64,000 bases of DNA from Hyphomonas oceanitis SCH89 (GTDB lineage Bacteria > Pseudomonadota > Alphaproteobacteria > Caulobacterales > Hyphomonadaceae): contig NZ_ARYL01000007.1 in NCBI RefSeq assembly GCF_000685295.1, forward strand, positions 1-64,000. The letters are read 5' to 3'. Below the pieces are notes generated by a model. That model was not told the DNA's origin. It saw nothing but the letters and a program-made list of their open reading frames with translations, and did not search any database. The position numbers and the translations under genes are program-made. This document shows positions 36,210 to 45,373 of the stretch, one piece after another (within the stretch, counting starts at the first letter, position 1; every line of letters starts with the position of its first letter).

Positions 36210-38585
36210 TTGGAAAAGGACTTGCTGCAGTCAATTGCTGAGCTTTTTCCGTCGCTCAAGCTGGGTGGGCTCGCGATCCCTTGGCCCGTCTGGAGCGGAC
36301 TTAGTATTTTTGCGCTTGTCGCTTTTATCTGGAAGGTCGTTTTTGCCCGTGCGAATGACCTCGCCACATACAAAACTCTGACTGCTCCGAAGGCAGCTAC
36401 ATCAAGCCAAGTTGAAGGCCTTGAGCTCCTTGTGAAGCAGCTGCTTGCACAAACTGCCCCGAAAGATGGACAAGCCGAGCCACAACGCGAGGCGATGCGG
36501 GAGGCGGCAGCTGAGCGCACGGTCCGTGCAGAGCCGAACGCCGCGCGAGATATTGCTCAAGGTCAACTGAAATTGGGTTTCGACGAGCTCGAACAGCGTG
36601 CGCAGGCAAAAGCGGCTGCGGCGGCACAGGAATGGCGAGATCTCGCTACACTTGCTAGCGACCGGGAGCCACAGCGTGCTCTGCGGGCCTGGCGAGAAGC
36701 GGTTAAACTGGACACGGCTGATTTCTGGTCATGGATTGAACTTGCGCGACTGGAGTTGAGACATGATGGTAGCATCCCTGCGGCGAGGGTAGCAATTGAA
36801 TGTGCACTTCGGAGGGCGACCACTGAACGCGACAGAGGCGTCTGCCTTGACGAATTGGGCGATGTCGAGATTGCGAGCGGTAACCTTGTTGTGGCGCGGG
36901 GCCATTTCGAGGAGGGCCTTGAGGTTGCCCGTGCGCTGTCTGCGGCGAGCCCTGAGAGCGCGCAAGCAAAGCGAGATGTCAGCGTGTCCCTGAACAAGCT
37001 GGGTGATGTCGAGGTTGCGAGCGGTAACCTTGTTGTGGCGCGGGGCCATTTCGAGGAGGGCCTTGAGGTTGCCCGTGCGCTGTCTGCGGCGAGCCCTGAG
37101 AGCGCGCAAGCAAAGCGAGATGTCAGCGTGTCCCTGAACAAGCTGGGTGATGTCGAGGTTGCGAGCGGTAACCTTGTTGTGGCGCGGGGCCATTTCGAGG
37201 AGGGCCTTGAGGTTGCCCGTGCGCTGTCTGCGGCGAGCCCTGAGAGCGCGCAAGCAAAGCGAGATGTCAGCGTGTCCCTGAACAAGCTGGGTGATGTCGA
37301 GGTTGCGAGCGGTAACCTTGTTGTGGCGCGGGGCCATTTCGAGGAGGGCCTTGAGGTTGCCCGTGCGCTGTCTGCGGCGAGCCCTGAGAGCGCGCAAGCA
37401 AAGCGAGATGTCAGCGTGTCCCTGAACAAGCTGGGTGATGTCGAGGTTGCGAGCGGTAACCTTGTTGTGGCGCGGGGCCATTTCGAGGAGGGCCTTGAGG
37501 TTGCCCGTGCGCTGTCTGCGGCGAGCCCTGAGAGCGCGCAAGCAAAGCGAGATGTCAGCGTGTCCCTGAACAAGCTGGGTGATGTCGAGGTTGCGAGCGG
37601 TAACCTTGTTGTGGCGCGGGGCCATTTCGAGGAGGGCCTTGAGGTTGCCCGTGCGCTGTCTGCGGCGAGCCCTGAGAGCGCGCAAGCAAAGCGAGATGTC
37701 AGCGTGTCCCTGAACAAGCTGGGTGATGTCGAGGTTGCGAGCGGTAACCTTGTTGTGGCGCGGGGCCATTTCGAGGAGGGCCTTGAGGTTGCCCGTGCGC
37801 TGTCTGCGGCGAGCCCTGAGAGCGCGTCAGCGAAGCGAGATGTCAGCGTGTTTCTGGACAAGCTGGGCAATGTCGAGGTTGTGACCGGTAACCTTGTTGT
37901 GGCGCGGGGCCATTTCGAGCAGGGGCTGGAGATTGACCGTGCGCTGTCTGCGGCGAGCCCTGAGAGCGCGCAATCAAAGCGAGATGTCAGCGTGTCCCTG
38001 AACAAGCTGGGTGATGTCGAGGTTGCGAGCGGTAACCTTGTTGTGGCGCGGGGCCATTTCGAGGAGGGCCTTGAGGTTGCCCGTGCGCTGTCTGCGGCGA
38101 GCCCTGAGAGCGCGTCAGCGAAGCGAGATGTCAGCGTGTTTCTGGACAAGCTGGGCAATGTCGAGGTTGTGACCGGTAACCTTGTTGTGGCGCGGGGCCA
38201 TTTCGAGGAGGGCCTTGAGGTTGCCCGTGCGCTGTCTGCGGCGAGCCCTGAGAGCGCGTCAGCGAAGCGAGATGTCAGCCTGTCTCTGGAACGGCTGGGT
38301 GATGTCGAGGTTGCGAGCGGTAACCTTGTTGTGGCGCGGGGCCATTTCGAGCAGGGGCTGGAGGTTCGCCGTGCGCTGTCTGCGGCAAGTCCTGAGAGCG
38401 CGGAAGCGAAGCGAGATTTGATTGTAAGCCTGGACAAGCTGGGAAGCTTGACGCATGAACTGGCCTATTGGGAAGAGGCGCTTGACATTGCACAGGATAT
38501 GGAGGCGAAGGCTCAACTGAGGTCAGCTGATGCGTTCATAACTGATTATCTGCAAAAGAAGATCGACGCGGCGCGGGCTCTTTAA
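36210..38585 (+). CDS. Membrane-anchored TPR-like repeat protein
   Basis: A 791-residue protein. TTG start after AGGTAGGA. One N-terminal membrane segment (WSGLSIFALVAFIWKVVFA), a Gln/Ala-rich helical stretch, one divergent TPR (REPQRALRAWREAVKLD), then 11 copies of a 48-residue unit (LGDVEVASGNLVVARGHFEEG...LEVARALSAASPESA) plus a partial twelfth. Each unit is two helices of TPR_12/MalT-like type with linker. Units are nearly identical; about 6.6 of them are identical in DNA. Probably a cytoplasmic-facing scaffold. The promoter side is AT-rich, unlike the array. Partner unknown. Confidence 0.8.
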   Translation: MEKDLLQSIAELFPSLKLGGLAIPWPVWSGLSIFALVAFIWKVVFARANDLATYKTLTAPKAATSSQVEGLELLVKQLLAQTAPKDGQAEPQREAMREAAAERTVRAEPNAARDIAQGQLKLGFDELEQRAQAKAAAAAQEWRDLATLASDREPQRALRAWREAVKLDTADFWSWIELARLELRHDGSIPAARVAIECALRRATTERDRGVCLDELGDVEIASGNLVVARGHFEEGLEVARALSAASPESAQAKRDVSVSLNKLGDVEVASGNLVVARGHFEEGLEVARALSAASPESAQAKRDVSVSLNKLGDVEVASGNLVVARGHFEEGLEVARALSAASPESAQAKRDVSVSLNKLGDVEVASGNLVVARGHFEEGLEVARALSAASPESAQAKRDVSVSLNKLGDVEVASGNLVVARGHFEEGLEVARALSAASPESAQAKRDVSVSLNKLGDVEVASGNLVVARGHFEEGLEVARALSAASPESAQAKRDVSVSLNKLGDVEVASGNLVVARGHFEEGLEVARALSAASPESASAKRDVSVFLDKLGNVEVVTGNLVVARGHFEQGLEIDRALSAASPESAQSKRDVSVSLNKLGDVEVASGNLVVARGHFEEGLEVARALSAASPESASAKRDVSVFLDKLGNVEVVTGNLVVARGHFEEGLEVARALSAASPESASAKRDVSLSLERLGDVEVASGNLVVARGHFEQGLEVRRALSAASPESAEAKRDLIVSLDKLGSLTHELAYWEEALDIAQDMEAKAQLRSADAFITDYLQKKIDAARAL
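36849..38432 (+). repeat. 144-bp tandem repeat array, 11 units
   Basis: Unit starts at 36849 and every 144 bp to 38289. From about 36878 to 37828 the period is base-perfect as read; outer units carry scattered substitutions (for example the NVEVVTGN variant at 37857 and 38145). The array stays open on the minus strand too, which produces large false frames there. Confidence 0.9.
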
Positions 38586-38642
38586 CTTGATAGGCCTTGC
38601 TCCCTGATTTGGACGGTAGCTTCCCGCTACCGACATAATAAA

Positions 38643-38668
38643 GGGTGCGGCGCATAGGCTCCGCACCC
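38643..38668 (-). terminator. Terminator after PEGA-like lipoprotein gene
   Basis: GGGTGCGG/CCGCACCC stem with a 10-nt loop; on the minus strand it is followed by TTTATTAT. Confidence 0.75.
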
Positions 38669-38699
38669 TCTGTCTCAGGCCCTGGAGCCGCTTGCGTGA

Positions 38700-39155
38700 T
38701 CAGCTGCCGGGCTGGTCGTTGGTGAGCTCTTCGAGCTTGGTGGCGACTTCAGCTGTTGCGCTTGTGTCTTCCGGCAGTTTTTCCAGGGTGACCTTGAGCG
38801 GGTTCGGCACGAGTTCCTGCGTCGCGCCATTATTGGCGTCGAGGATGGCGCCGATGCCGCCGCCGAGGATGACGTTGCCGGCCATGCCCGCGCCGCCGCC
38901 ACCGGACATCTGGTGCGTGATGTTATGAGTCGTGGTCTTGTAGCCCTCTTTCTCGATCGTGACCGAGAATTCGGCTTCGCGCTTCACCTTCGGGATGGCG
39001 CAGGGCGTCGGCGTGCAGCTGAGGCCGAGGCTGGTCGAGACGTTTGCACCCGATGGTTCCGTCTCGATGAGGAATGCTTCGGTTGTGCCGCGTGTGACTG
39101 TCGCGCAGCCGGTGATGGCTATTGCCAATGGCAACAGCAGGAAGAGTGGTTTCAT
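38700..39155 (-). CDS. PEGA-like lipoprotein
   Basis: A 151-residue lipoprotein: signal LLLPLAIAITGCATV with lipobox Cys. ETEPSGANVSTSLGLSCTPTPCAI and EFSVTIEKEGYKTT match the PEGA fold (extracytoplasmic beta domain), followed by a Gly-rich segment (SGGGGAGMAGNVILGGGIGAILD) that could insert in or lie on a membrane. Homologues are often mislabelled as translation initiation factor 2. Function unknown. Terminator downstream. Confidence 0.75.
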   Translation of the reverse strand: MKPLFLLLPLAIAITGCATVTRGTTEAFLIETEPSGANVSTSLGLSCTPTPCAIPKVKREAEFSVTIEKEGYKTTTHNITHQMSGGGGAGMAGNVILGGGIGAILDANNGATQELVPNPLKVTLEKLPEDTSATAEVATKLEELTNDQPGS

Positions 39156-39579
39156 TGTGTGGGAGCCCCCCGGGTTAATGTAATTCTAGGTTGCCGTTGC
39201 AACGGTAGGTTCAGTTACGAGGCGGGAAAGGGTCTGGCAAGGCGTTTTTTGGGTAAAGGAGCGCGACAAATCTGCATATTCATATCCGTGAGCAGATTAT
39301 TGGAATCCGGCGGATATCCGGGCCGAGGAGGCGTTTGTCAAAATAGCTCCTGAAAAGACACTTTGGCGCTTCTGGTCCTCAACGGCACTTCCCACGCATC
39401 GCTGTCTTGCCAGGCTTTTCGGCGGTCTTCCGGCGTGTGCGGATGTTCGGCTATGGCGGCGTTAATCGGGGCGGGATTCGCGCAGTGGTGGCAGCCAAAT
39501 TGAGGACTTACACTTTACTGTTATTTAAATACGATACGATACGCATTGTGGTTGAACAATCAGGATGTGAGTTCACGCA
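39156..39579. other. 424-bp gap without a recognisable gene
   Basis: Holds the divergent promoters of the lipoprotein and the GGDEF-EAL gene. The last 60 bp are AT-rich (near 39510-39545, with the direct repeat ACGATACGATACG) and precede the ATG at 39580. No good ORF, tRNA or terminator seen. Confidence 0.6.
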
Positions 39580-41712
39580 ATGCTGTTCGATGACAGCCAC
39601 ATGTTGGCTTACAAGCTCACGCTTGATGAGTTCGCGATCGTTGCCAGGACCGACAGGGCTGGTCGGATTCTTGAAGTGAATGACCGCTTCTGCGAGATCA
39701 GCAAATATGAGCGTGCCGAGCTTATCGGGCAGACGCACCGCCTGTTGAATTCGGGGTTTCACCCCAAATCCTTCTTCATCGACATGTGGAAGACGATCTC
39801 TGCCGGGACGACCTGGAGAGGCGTCATCAGGAACCGGGCCAAGGACGGCTCTTTCTATTGGGTTCTGACGACCATTGTGCCCGAGACGGATGCAGCTGGC
39901 CGCGTCAGCGGATATACGGCAATCCGTGTGGATATTACTGCCCAGCGGAATGCTGAGGATTCCCTTGTTCTGGAGACCCGCAACCGCAGGAATGCGGAAG
40001 AGTTGCTGCTCGATATTATCGAAGCCATGCCAATTGGCGTTGGCGCGTATGATCAGGGTGACCGGCTGCTCCTGTGCAATGCCGCCTATCGCGACATGGT
40101 TCCGGGCGCGCGGGACAACTGGGGCGACGGGCGCACGTTCAATGATGTCATCCGGAAGTCTGTCGCCAGCGGTGCGCTCGCCCTTCCGTCCAAGATTCCC
40201 CCCGATGACCTGGAAAAGGCCGTGCGGGCGACACTGAAGCGCTACAAGACAGGTGGGCAGGCCTCAACACATGAACTGACCGACGGGCGCTGGTTTCAGG
40301 CCCAGGGCCGGAAGACAGCCAAGGGCGTCAGTGTTGAAGTCGTGACCGATATCAGCGCCATAAAGCAGGCCGAGAGCACGATACGCGAGCAGATAAAATA
40401 CGATCCGGTGACGGAGATATACAACCGGATCGGCTTTGATTCGGAAATCGAAACAGCCATATCCGACTATGCCAAGACCGGCACGGCGTTCGCGCTGGGT
40501 CTGATCGACATTGATCATTTCAAGCGGGTCAATGATCGGATGGGGCATGCCGCGGGCGATGCTGTCCTTCGGGGCGTTGCCAGACGGTTAAAAGGCTTAC
40601 CGGGAATTCGCTGCGCGGCTCGTGTGGGGGGCGACGAATTTGCCGTCCTGATCGACATGTCGGGAAAGGATATCGGCGGGCTTTGCAAGTCTGCCGAGCG
40701 TGGCGCGGCTGCGTGCTTCCGGCCCCTGTCCATCAATGGCAGCATGATCGACCTGTCCGGCTCTATCGGCATTGCCGTTTTTCCAGATGACGGAAGCGAT
40801 GGCGAGACGCTAACGCGCGCAGCGGACATGGCGCTGCTTGCTGCCAAGCGCCTTGGCCGATCACGTGTGCAATTGGTCAATGAAGAGATCAAGACGCAGC
40901 ACACGCGGTACGGCATAATCCTGGATACGCTTCCTGCTGCCATCGAGAACCGTCAGATTACGCCCGCCTTTCAGCCGGTCGTTACAGCCCACACGCACAT
41001 GCTGAAGGGGATGGAAGTGCTTGCGCGGTGGGAGCATCCCGAAATAGGCGCGGTGTCTCCCACAGAATTTATTCCGATTGCCCAGGAAGCGGGACTGTTG
41101 AGCGCGCTGGACCAGATGATGATGGAGTCAGCCTGCGAGTTGGCAGGTGACTGGCTGACCTCCGGGATGATTAAATTCCTGTCGCTGAACGCTTCGCCGA
41201 CCGAACTGGCCACGCGCGGGTATGCAACAAACTTGCTCGCGACTTTGAGGCGCGTGGGTATTCGACCCGAGCAGATCTCCATGGAAATTCTGGAGTCAGC
41301 CTTCATTGATGACGTCCCCGCCGTGGTGCGCAACCTGGACCGGCTGCACGAGGCCGGGGTCATGATCGTGCTCGATGATTTCGGGACAGGCTTCTCCAAT
41401 TTGCAGGCGGTGATGGGCCTGCCGCTGTCCGGCATCAAGTTTGATCGATCGATCATCCAGCGGCTTGATGAGGAGGGCATGCTGTCCGCCACAATCAATT
41501 CGATGGTCCAACTCTTTCAGTCATTCGGCATGTATACAGTGGCAGAGGGCATCGAGACCGATGCGCACCTGGAAATGGCCGAGAAGATGAATGTGAGCTG
41601 CCTGCAGGGCTACATGTTCGGTGAAGCCCTTTCTTTTGCCTATGCCGATCTCTTTGTGCGCAGCAACCACGCCTTCCGCATGTCAGTCAGCGCCCCGGCC
41701 CAGGTGGCATAA
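39580..41712 (+). CDS. PAS-GGDEF-EAL c-di-GMP protein
   Basis: A 710-residue soluble protein. PAS domain at about 15-115 (NDRFCEISKYERAELIGQTHRLL; RAKDGSFYWV), a second PAS-like domain at about 140-255, GGDEF at about 270-430 with intact ARVGGDEFAVL, and EAL at about 450-700. In the EAL domain the signature reads MEVLARW (EVL rather than EAL), but metal and base residues look intact: SLNASP, MEILES, LDDFGTGFSN, IKFDRS and VAEGIET. Both synthesis and hydrolysis are possible; there is no RxxD inhibitory site. PAS suggests small-ligand or redox control. Confidence 0.93.
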   Translation: MLFDDSHMLAYKLTLDEFAIVARTDRAGRILEVNDRFCEISKYERAELIGQTHRLLNSGFHPKSFFIDMWKTISAGTTWRGVIRNRAKDGSFYWVLTTIVPETDAAGRVSGYTAIRVDITAQRNAEDSLVLETRNRRNAEELLLDIIEAMPIGVGAYDQGDRLLLCNAAYRDMVPGARDNWGDGRTFNDVIRKSVASGALALPSKIPPDDLEKAVRATLKRYKTGGQASTHELTDGRWFQAQGRKTAKGVSVEVVTDISAIKQAESTIREQIKYDPVTEIYNRIGFDSEIETAISDYAKTGTAFALGLIDIDHFKRVNDRMGHAAGDAVLRGVARRLKGLPGIRCAARVGGDEFAVLIDMSGKDIGGLCKSAERGAAACFRPLSINGSMIDLSGSIGIAVFPDDGSDGETLTRAADMALLAAKRLGRSRVQLVNEEIKTQHTRYGIILDTLPAAIENRQITPAFQPVVTAHTHMLKGMEVLARWEHPEIGAVSPTEFIPIAQEAGLLSALDQMMMESACELAGDWLTSGMIKFLSLNASPTELATRGYATNLLATLRRVGIRPEQISMEILESAFIDDVPAVVRNLDRLHEAGVMIVLDDFGTGFSNLQAVMGLPLSGIKFDRSIIQRLDEEGMLSATINSMVQLFQSFGMYTVAEGIETDAHLEMAEKMNVSCLQGYMFGEALSFAYADLFVRSNHAFRMSVSAPAQVA

Positions 41713-41774
41713 AGGGCGGGGTCTTGTCTCGGAAAGGTCTGGACAGCGTGCGGGGCTGGCCCTAGCGAGCGCGG

Positions 41775-42686
41775 ATGATCGCGCGTCTTCTCTCTGCTCC
41801 CTTGTTGCTTGCCGTGCTGGCCGTAGCCATGGGCTCGGGCATTGATGCGCTTGTGAAGGCGACGGCGCCGGGAGCAGGGGTGATGGTGCTGGTTGCGTGG
41901 CGCTTCCTGTTCGGGGCGATGATTGCGACGACAGTGTTCCTGGTGCAGCGGCGTGCCTGGCCAAAGCGGGAAGCCGTGCTGTTCCATATCATGCGCAGCC
42001 TGATGCAGGTGGCGAGTGCCATCCTGCTTTTCTACGCGCTGACGCAGCTCGCGCTGGCCGAGACGGTGCTGATCGGATTCACGGCCGCGCTGATGGTGCC
42101 TTTTGCGGCGTGGCTCATTCTGGGTGAGGCTGTCTCGCCGCGCGCGTTCGGGCTGACGTTGCTGGGCTTTGCCGGGGCGGCCTTTGCCGTGAGCGCGACG
42201 CCGGAAGGGGCGGTAGGTGCGCACCGGATGATGGGCATCGCGTCGATCCTGGCGTCTGCCATGCTCTATGCCGTCGTGCTGGTGCTGCTGCGCCTGCGCG
42301 CGGTGAAGGAGGACGCGACGACGATTGCCTTGTTCACCAATGGCGTGCCGGCGCTCTGCCTGTCGCCCTTCCTGTTTGGCATTGCCGGGCCGGTGAACGT
42401 GAATGACCTGCCCGTTTTTGCGCTATTGGGGGCGATTGGCTATGCGGTCTGGTACCTGCTGACGCTGGCCTATGCGCGGGCGCGGGCGCAATTGCTGGCG
42501 CCGCTGGAATATACGGCGCTGATCTGGGCGGCGCTGATCGGCTTTGTCGTCTTTGACGAAGTGCCGGGCTGGCGCGTGGCCGTCGGCGCGGTGCTGATTG
42601 TCGCCGCATGCCTCGGTGTGGCGTTCGAGAGCCATTTCGCGACGCGCCGTGAAACGGGCCAGCCGGTCAGCGACCTGCCAGATTAA
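41775..42686 (+). CDS. EamA/DMT family transporter
   Basis: A 303-residue membrane protein with ten predicted segments arranged as two EamA repeats (about 5-135 and 150-285). Typical blocks: LVAWRFLFGAMIATTVF, ETVLIGFTAALMVPFAAWLILGEAVSPRAF and YTALIWAALIGFVVFDEVPGWRVAVGAVLIVAA. Probable exporter of metabolites; substrate unknown. The gene ends 14 bp before a terminator. Confidence 0.9.
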   Translation: MIARLLSAPLLLAVLAVAMGSGIDALVKATAPGAGVMVLVAWRFLFGAMIATTVFLVQRRAWPKREAVLFHIMRSLMQVASAILLFYALTQLALAETVLIGFTAALMVPFAAWLILGEAVSPRAFGLTLLGFAGAAFAVSATPEGAVGAHRMMGIASILASAMLYAVVLVLLRLRAVKEDATTIALFTNGVPALCLSPFLFGIAGPVNVNDLPVFALLGAIGYAVWYLLTLAYARARAQLLAPLEYTALIWAALIGFVVFDEVPGWRVAVGAVLIVAACLGVAFESHFATRRETGQPVSDLPD

Positions 42687-42699
42687 GGCCCCATAACGA

Positions 42700-42731
42700 A
42701 AAGCCCCCGCATCTTGCGATGCGGGGGCTTC
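42700..42731. terminator. Bidirectional terminator, DMT gene/csp
   Basis: AAGCCCCCGCAT and ATGCGGGGGCTT arms with a 6-nt loop; A-run on the left, T-run on the right. Serves the convergent transporter and cold-shock genes. Confidence 0.85.
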
Positions 42732-42774
42732 AGGATCGTGTGGCTCTCGCGGCGTACGCGGGGCCTAAAGGCTT

Positions 42775-42984
42775 TTAGGCGGAGGCCAGTTGGCCAGCCG
42801 ACATCTTGCCGCTGCGAGCGTCTTTTTCGAGCTCGTAGCTGACTTTCTGGCCGTCGTTGAGCGTGGCCATGCCAGCGCGCTCGACTGCAGAGATGTGAAC
42901 GAACACATCAGCGCCGCCGGCGTCGGGTTGAATGAAGCCAAAGCCTTTTTGGCTGTTGAACCACTTAACAGTTCCTGTGGACAT
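42775..42984 (-). CDS. Cold-shock domain protein
   Basis: A 69-residue CSD protein: [18 protein letters not shown] contains RNP1 (KGFGFI) and VFVHISAV contains RNP2. RNA chaperone binding single-stranded nucleic acid. ATG at 42984 with AGGTAAG upstream. The 290-bp gap on its 5' side to the PilZ gene leaves room for the long leader common in csp mRNAs. Confidence 0.95.
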   Translation of the reverse strand: MSTGTVKWFNSQKGFGFIQPDAGGADVFVHISAVERAGMATLNDGQKVSYELEKDARSGKMSAGQLASA

Positions 42985-43275
42985 AGATCTTACCTGGTCT
43001 AAAAAATTCACGGACACGCGGAGTTGCGCGTACATGATCAATCTCGGTTATTGCGGGGGAGTAAGTCGGTCTTGCAGCGGCGCTTAAGCACGGCCTTAGT
43101 TGCGAGTTATCCGACACAAGTTCGAAGTCGATGGAAACCTTATCGCACAGATCGGGGGCTTCCACAATGCACCTTTACATGGCGGCGCCCGCACGCCCCC
43201 GTATCTTGCTGATTATAACTGAATTGGTGGAATATATTTGCAAATGGTTTACCCGGCGTGCGCATATTCGTCAGC

Positions 43276-43647
43276 ATGGACAGATTCACCTCAAGACTGC
43301 AGGCAGGCCTCAAGCGGGTTCAGATGGAGTTCCGGCGCGCTGAACCACGTGTCGAAGCTTACCGGCCGGGCCGCATGGTCTGGCCTGATCTCTGCGCATC
43401 GCGGGATATTTCCATCCTCGACATGTCCCCGTCCGGCGCGAAACTGACCTTTGGGGAAGGGGCCATCCTTCCCGAGCTTCCACGCGAATTCTACCTGTTC
43501 ATCCATGGCCTCGGCGGCCATGTGTCGGTGCGCCTTGTCTGCGAAAAACGCTGGCAGCGTGCTGAACTGGTGGGCGTGAAGTTCATCAAGAAACTGGAAG
43601 ACGCTGATTTCGAGCGTCTGGTCGCTGCGGCGCCGTCCGAGCACTAG
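43276..43647 (+). CDS. PilZ-like domain protein
   Basis: A 123-residue protein. EPRVEAYRPGRMVW, then ISILDMSPSGAKLTFGEG is the DxSxxGxx element of PilZ, followed by FYLFIHGLGGHVSVRLVCEKRWQRAELVGVKF, the beta-barrel core. The RxxxR element is not convincing, so c-di-GMP binding is doubtful. The start is ATG at 43276; an in-frame GTG six codons earlier is possible and neither has a good ribosome-binding site. Confidence 0.7.
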   Translation: MDRFTSRLQAGLKRVQMEFRRAEPRVEAYRPGRMVWPDLCASRDISILDMSPSGAKLTFGEGAILPELPREFYLFIHGLGGHVSVRLVCEKRWQRAELVGVKFIKKLEDADFERLVAAAPSEH

Positions 43648-43736
43648 CGCAGCCAATCCGGCGAATTCGCCAGAAATTTCATCGATTCATTGAACGTGAT
43701 CCACACACCCCTGTGTCAGAACGGGGCGTCGCGATG

Positions 43737-43751
43737 TGGCACGCCTGTTGT
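43737..43751 (+). promoter_or_regulatory. Near-consensus sigma-54 promoter
   Basis: TGGCACG-N4-TTGT matches the -24/-12 consensus TGGCACG-N4-TTGC at every defined position except the last. It lies about 65 nt upstream of the gene for a sigma-54-dependent activator, suggesting autoactivation. Confidence 0.55.
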
Positions 43752-43816
43752 TCCATTTCGCTCCACTAACTGATGGCTTGGGGGGCAGTTCAGACCCTCC
43801 GGCTACGAACAAGGGT

Positions 43817-45301
43817 ATGATGATGGCGAAGACCGTACTGGTAATTGATGATGATCCGACACAGCGTCGCCTGCTTCAGGCTGCGGTGGAGAAGGCGGGC
43901 TTTGCCTGCCGCACGGCGCCTGATGGCGAAGCGGGCATTGCAGTTGCAGCTGATCCGAAAGATGGCGTTGATGTTGTCCTGCTGGACCTCACCATGCCGG
44001 GCCTCTCGGGGCTCGACACACTTGAGCGTCTCGCCACCAAGCGCCCGGACCTGCCTGTCATCATGCTGACCGCCACCAGCGGCATTGATACGATTGTCCA
44101 GTCGATGCGCCGCGGCGCGGTCGATTTCATCGTCAAGCCGGCCAATCCGGAACGCGTTGTTGTCTCGATACGGAACGCCTTGAAGATGCAATCGCTGTCA
44201 GGCGAAGTGAAGCGTCTTTCGCGCAAAGCCGAAGGCGGCATGAGCTTTGACGACATGATTGCGTCGGCGGCGCCCATGCGCCAGGTCATCCGCCTGGCGG
44301 AGCGTGCGGCCGTGTCTGACATCCCTGTCCTGATCCTCGGTGAAAGCGGTGTCGGTAAGGAAGTGATTGCGCGCTGCATCCAGGGCGCGTCCGGCCGCTC
44401 CGGCAAACCGTTCGTCACCGTCAACTGCGGCGCCATCCCGGAAAATCTTGTTGAATCGATCCTGTTCGGTCACGAGAAGGGCGCCTTTACCGGCGCCGTC
44501 TCCAAGTCGCCGGGCAAGTTCCTTGAAGCTGATGGTGGCACGCTGTTCCTCGACGAAGTGGGCGAACTGCCGCTCGACGCGCAGGTCAAACTGCTCCGCG
44601 CCTTGCAGGAAGGTGAGGTCGACGCTGTCGGATCGCGCCGTCCGACCAAGGTGGACGTGCGCATCATCTCCGCCACAAACCGCGATCTTGCCCAGCAGGT
44701 TGCTGAAGGCACGTTCCGCGAAGACCTGTTCTATCGTCTCAACGTGTTCCCGGTCGACATGCCGAGCTTGCGTGAGCGTCGCGATGACATTCCGGCCCTG
44801 GTCGATCATTTCGTCACGCGCTTCAATGCCAGCGAAGGCACGAAAGTGGGCGGCGTGGCCGATGACACGCTGAAGATGCTTTATGCCTTCGACTGGCCGG
44901 GCAACGTCCGCCAGCTGGAGAATGCTGTGTTCCGCGCGGTCGTGCTGTGCGAAAGCGATCAGCTTCAGCCGCAGGACTTCCCGCAGATTTCCGGGCAGAT
45001 GCCGGACATTTCCAGCCTGCCGGCAGCGCCTGTTGCGGCCAATGCCGTTCCGACCGCGCCCATGGCGGCCAATGATGTCGGTGCAGGCGAAGTGGCCTCC
45101 AGCCCTGTCAGCATAACGGATGTGCATGGCGAGCTGCGCTCACTGACCGATATCGAACACGATATCCTGCAGTATGCGATCGACTTCTATGAGGGCCACA
45201 TGAGCGAAGTCTCACGTCGGCTCGGCATCGGCCGTTCGACGCTTTACCGCAAGGTGCGCGAATATGATCTCGACGTGCGCAACGAGCGCGAAGCGGGCTA
45301 A
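43817..45301 (+). CDS. NtrC-family sigma-54 response regulator
   Basis: About 494 residues. Receiver domain (TVLVIDDDPTQ; phospho-acceptor Asp in VVLLDLTMPG), AAA+ sigma-54 activator domain (ILGESGVGKEVIARCI Walker A, GAFTGA loop intact, GGTLFLDEVGELP Walker B, NRDLAQQVAEGTFREDLFYRLNVFP), an Ala/Pro-rich linker and a Fis-type HTH (MSEVSRRLGIGRSTLYRKVREYDLD). Three ATGs in a row make the start uncertain by two codons; spacing to AAGGG favours the second or third. No partner kinase is adjacent. It activates RpoN promoters; regulon unknown. Confidence 0.93.
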   Translation: MMMAKTVLVIDDDPTQRRLLQAAVEKAGFACRTAPDGEAGIAVAADPKDGVDVVLLDLTMPGLSGLDTLERLATKRPDLPVIMLTATSGIDTIVQSMRRGAVDFIVKPANPERVVVSIRNALKMQSLSGEVKRLSRKAEGGMSFDDMIASAAPMRQVIRLAERAAVSDIPVLILGESGVGKEVIARCIQGASGRSGKPFVTVNCGAIPENLVESILFGHEKGAFTGAVSKSPGKFLEADGGTLFLDEVGELPLDAQVKLLRALQEGEVDAVGSRRPTKVDVRIISATNRDLAQQVAEGTFREDLFYRLNVFPVDMPSLRERRDDIPALVDHFVTRFNASEGTKVGGVADDTLKMLYAFDWPGNVRQLENAVFRAVVLCESDQLQPQDFPQISGQMPDISSLPAAPVAANAVPTAPMAANDVGAGEVASSPVSITDVHGELRSLTDIEHDILQYAIDFYEGHMSEVSRRLGIGRSTLYRKVREYDLDVRNEREAG

Positions 45302-45323
45302 GATATAAAAGGCAGGAAACGTC

Positions 45324-45358
45324 GGGAGACGGTCCTTCGGGGCCGTCTCCCTTTTTTT
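45324..45358. terminator. Terminator after sigma-54 activator gene
   Basis: GGGAGACGG/CCGTCTCCC stem with a 10-nt loop followed by seven T; strong on the plus strand, and faces the convergent oxyR gene. Confidence 0.92.
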
Positions 45359-45373
45359 GTCCGGCATCCGGGC

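Noticed and set aside
34007-36241. 744-codon plus-strand open frame
   Set aside because: Antisense to uvrB, which has every family motif; the product is Gly/Asp/Val-rich shadow sequence typical of high-GC DNA.
36849-38432. Regular repeats considered as a CRISPR array
   Set aside because: Period is 144 bp with no unique spacers and an intact coding frame, so it is a protein repeat.
36563-38437. Long minus-strand open frames of 624 and 346 codons
   Set aside because: They are shadows of the 144-bp array: any frame without a stop in one unit stays open through all units. No ribosome-binding site, Ser/Arg-rich low-complexity product.
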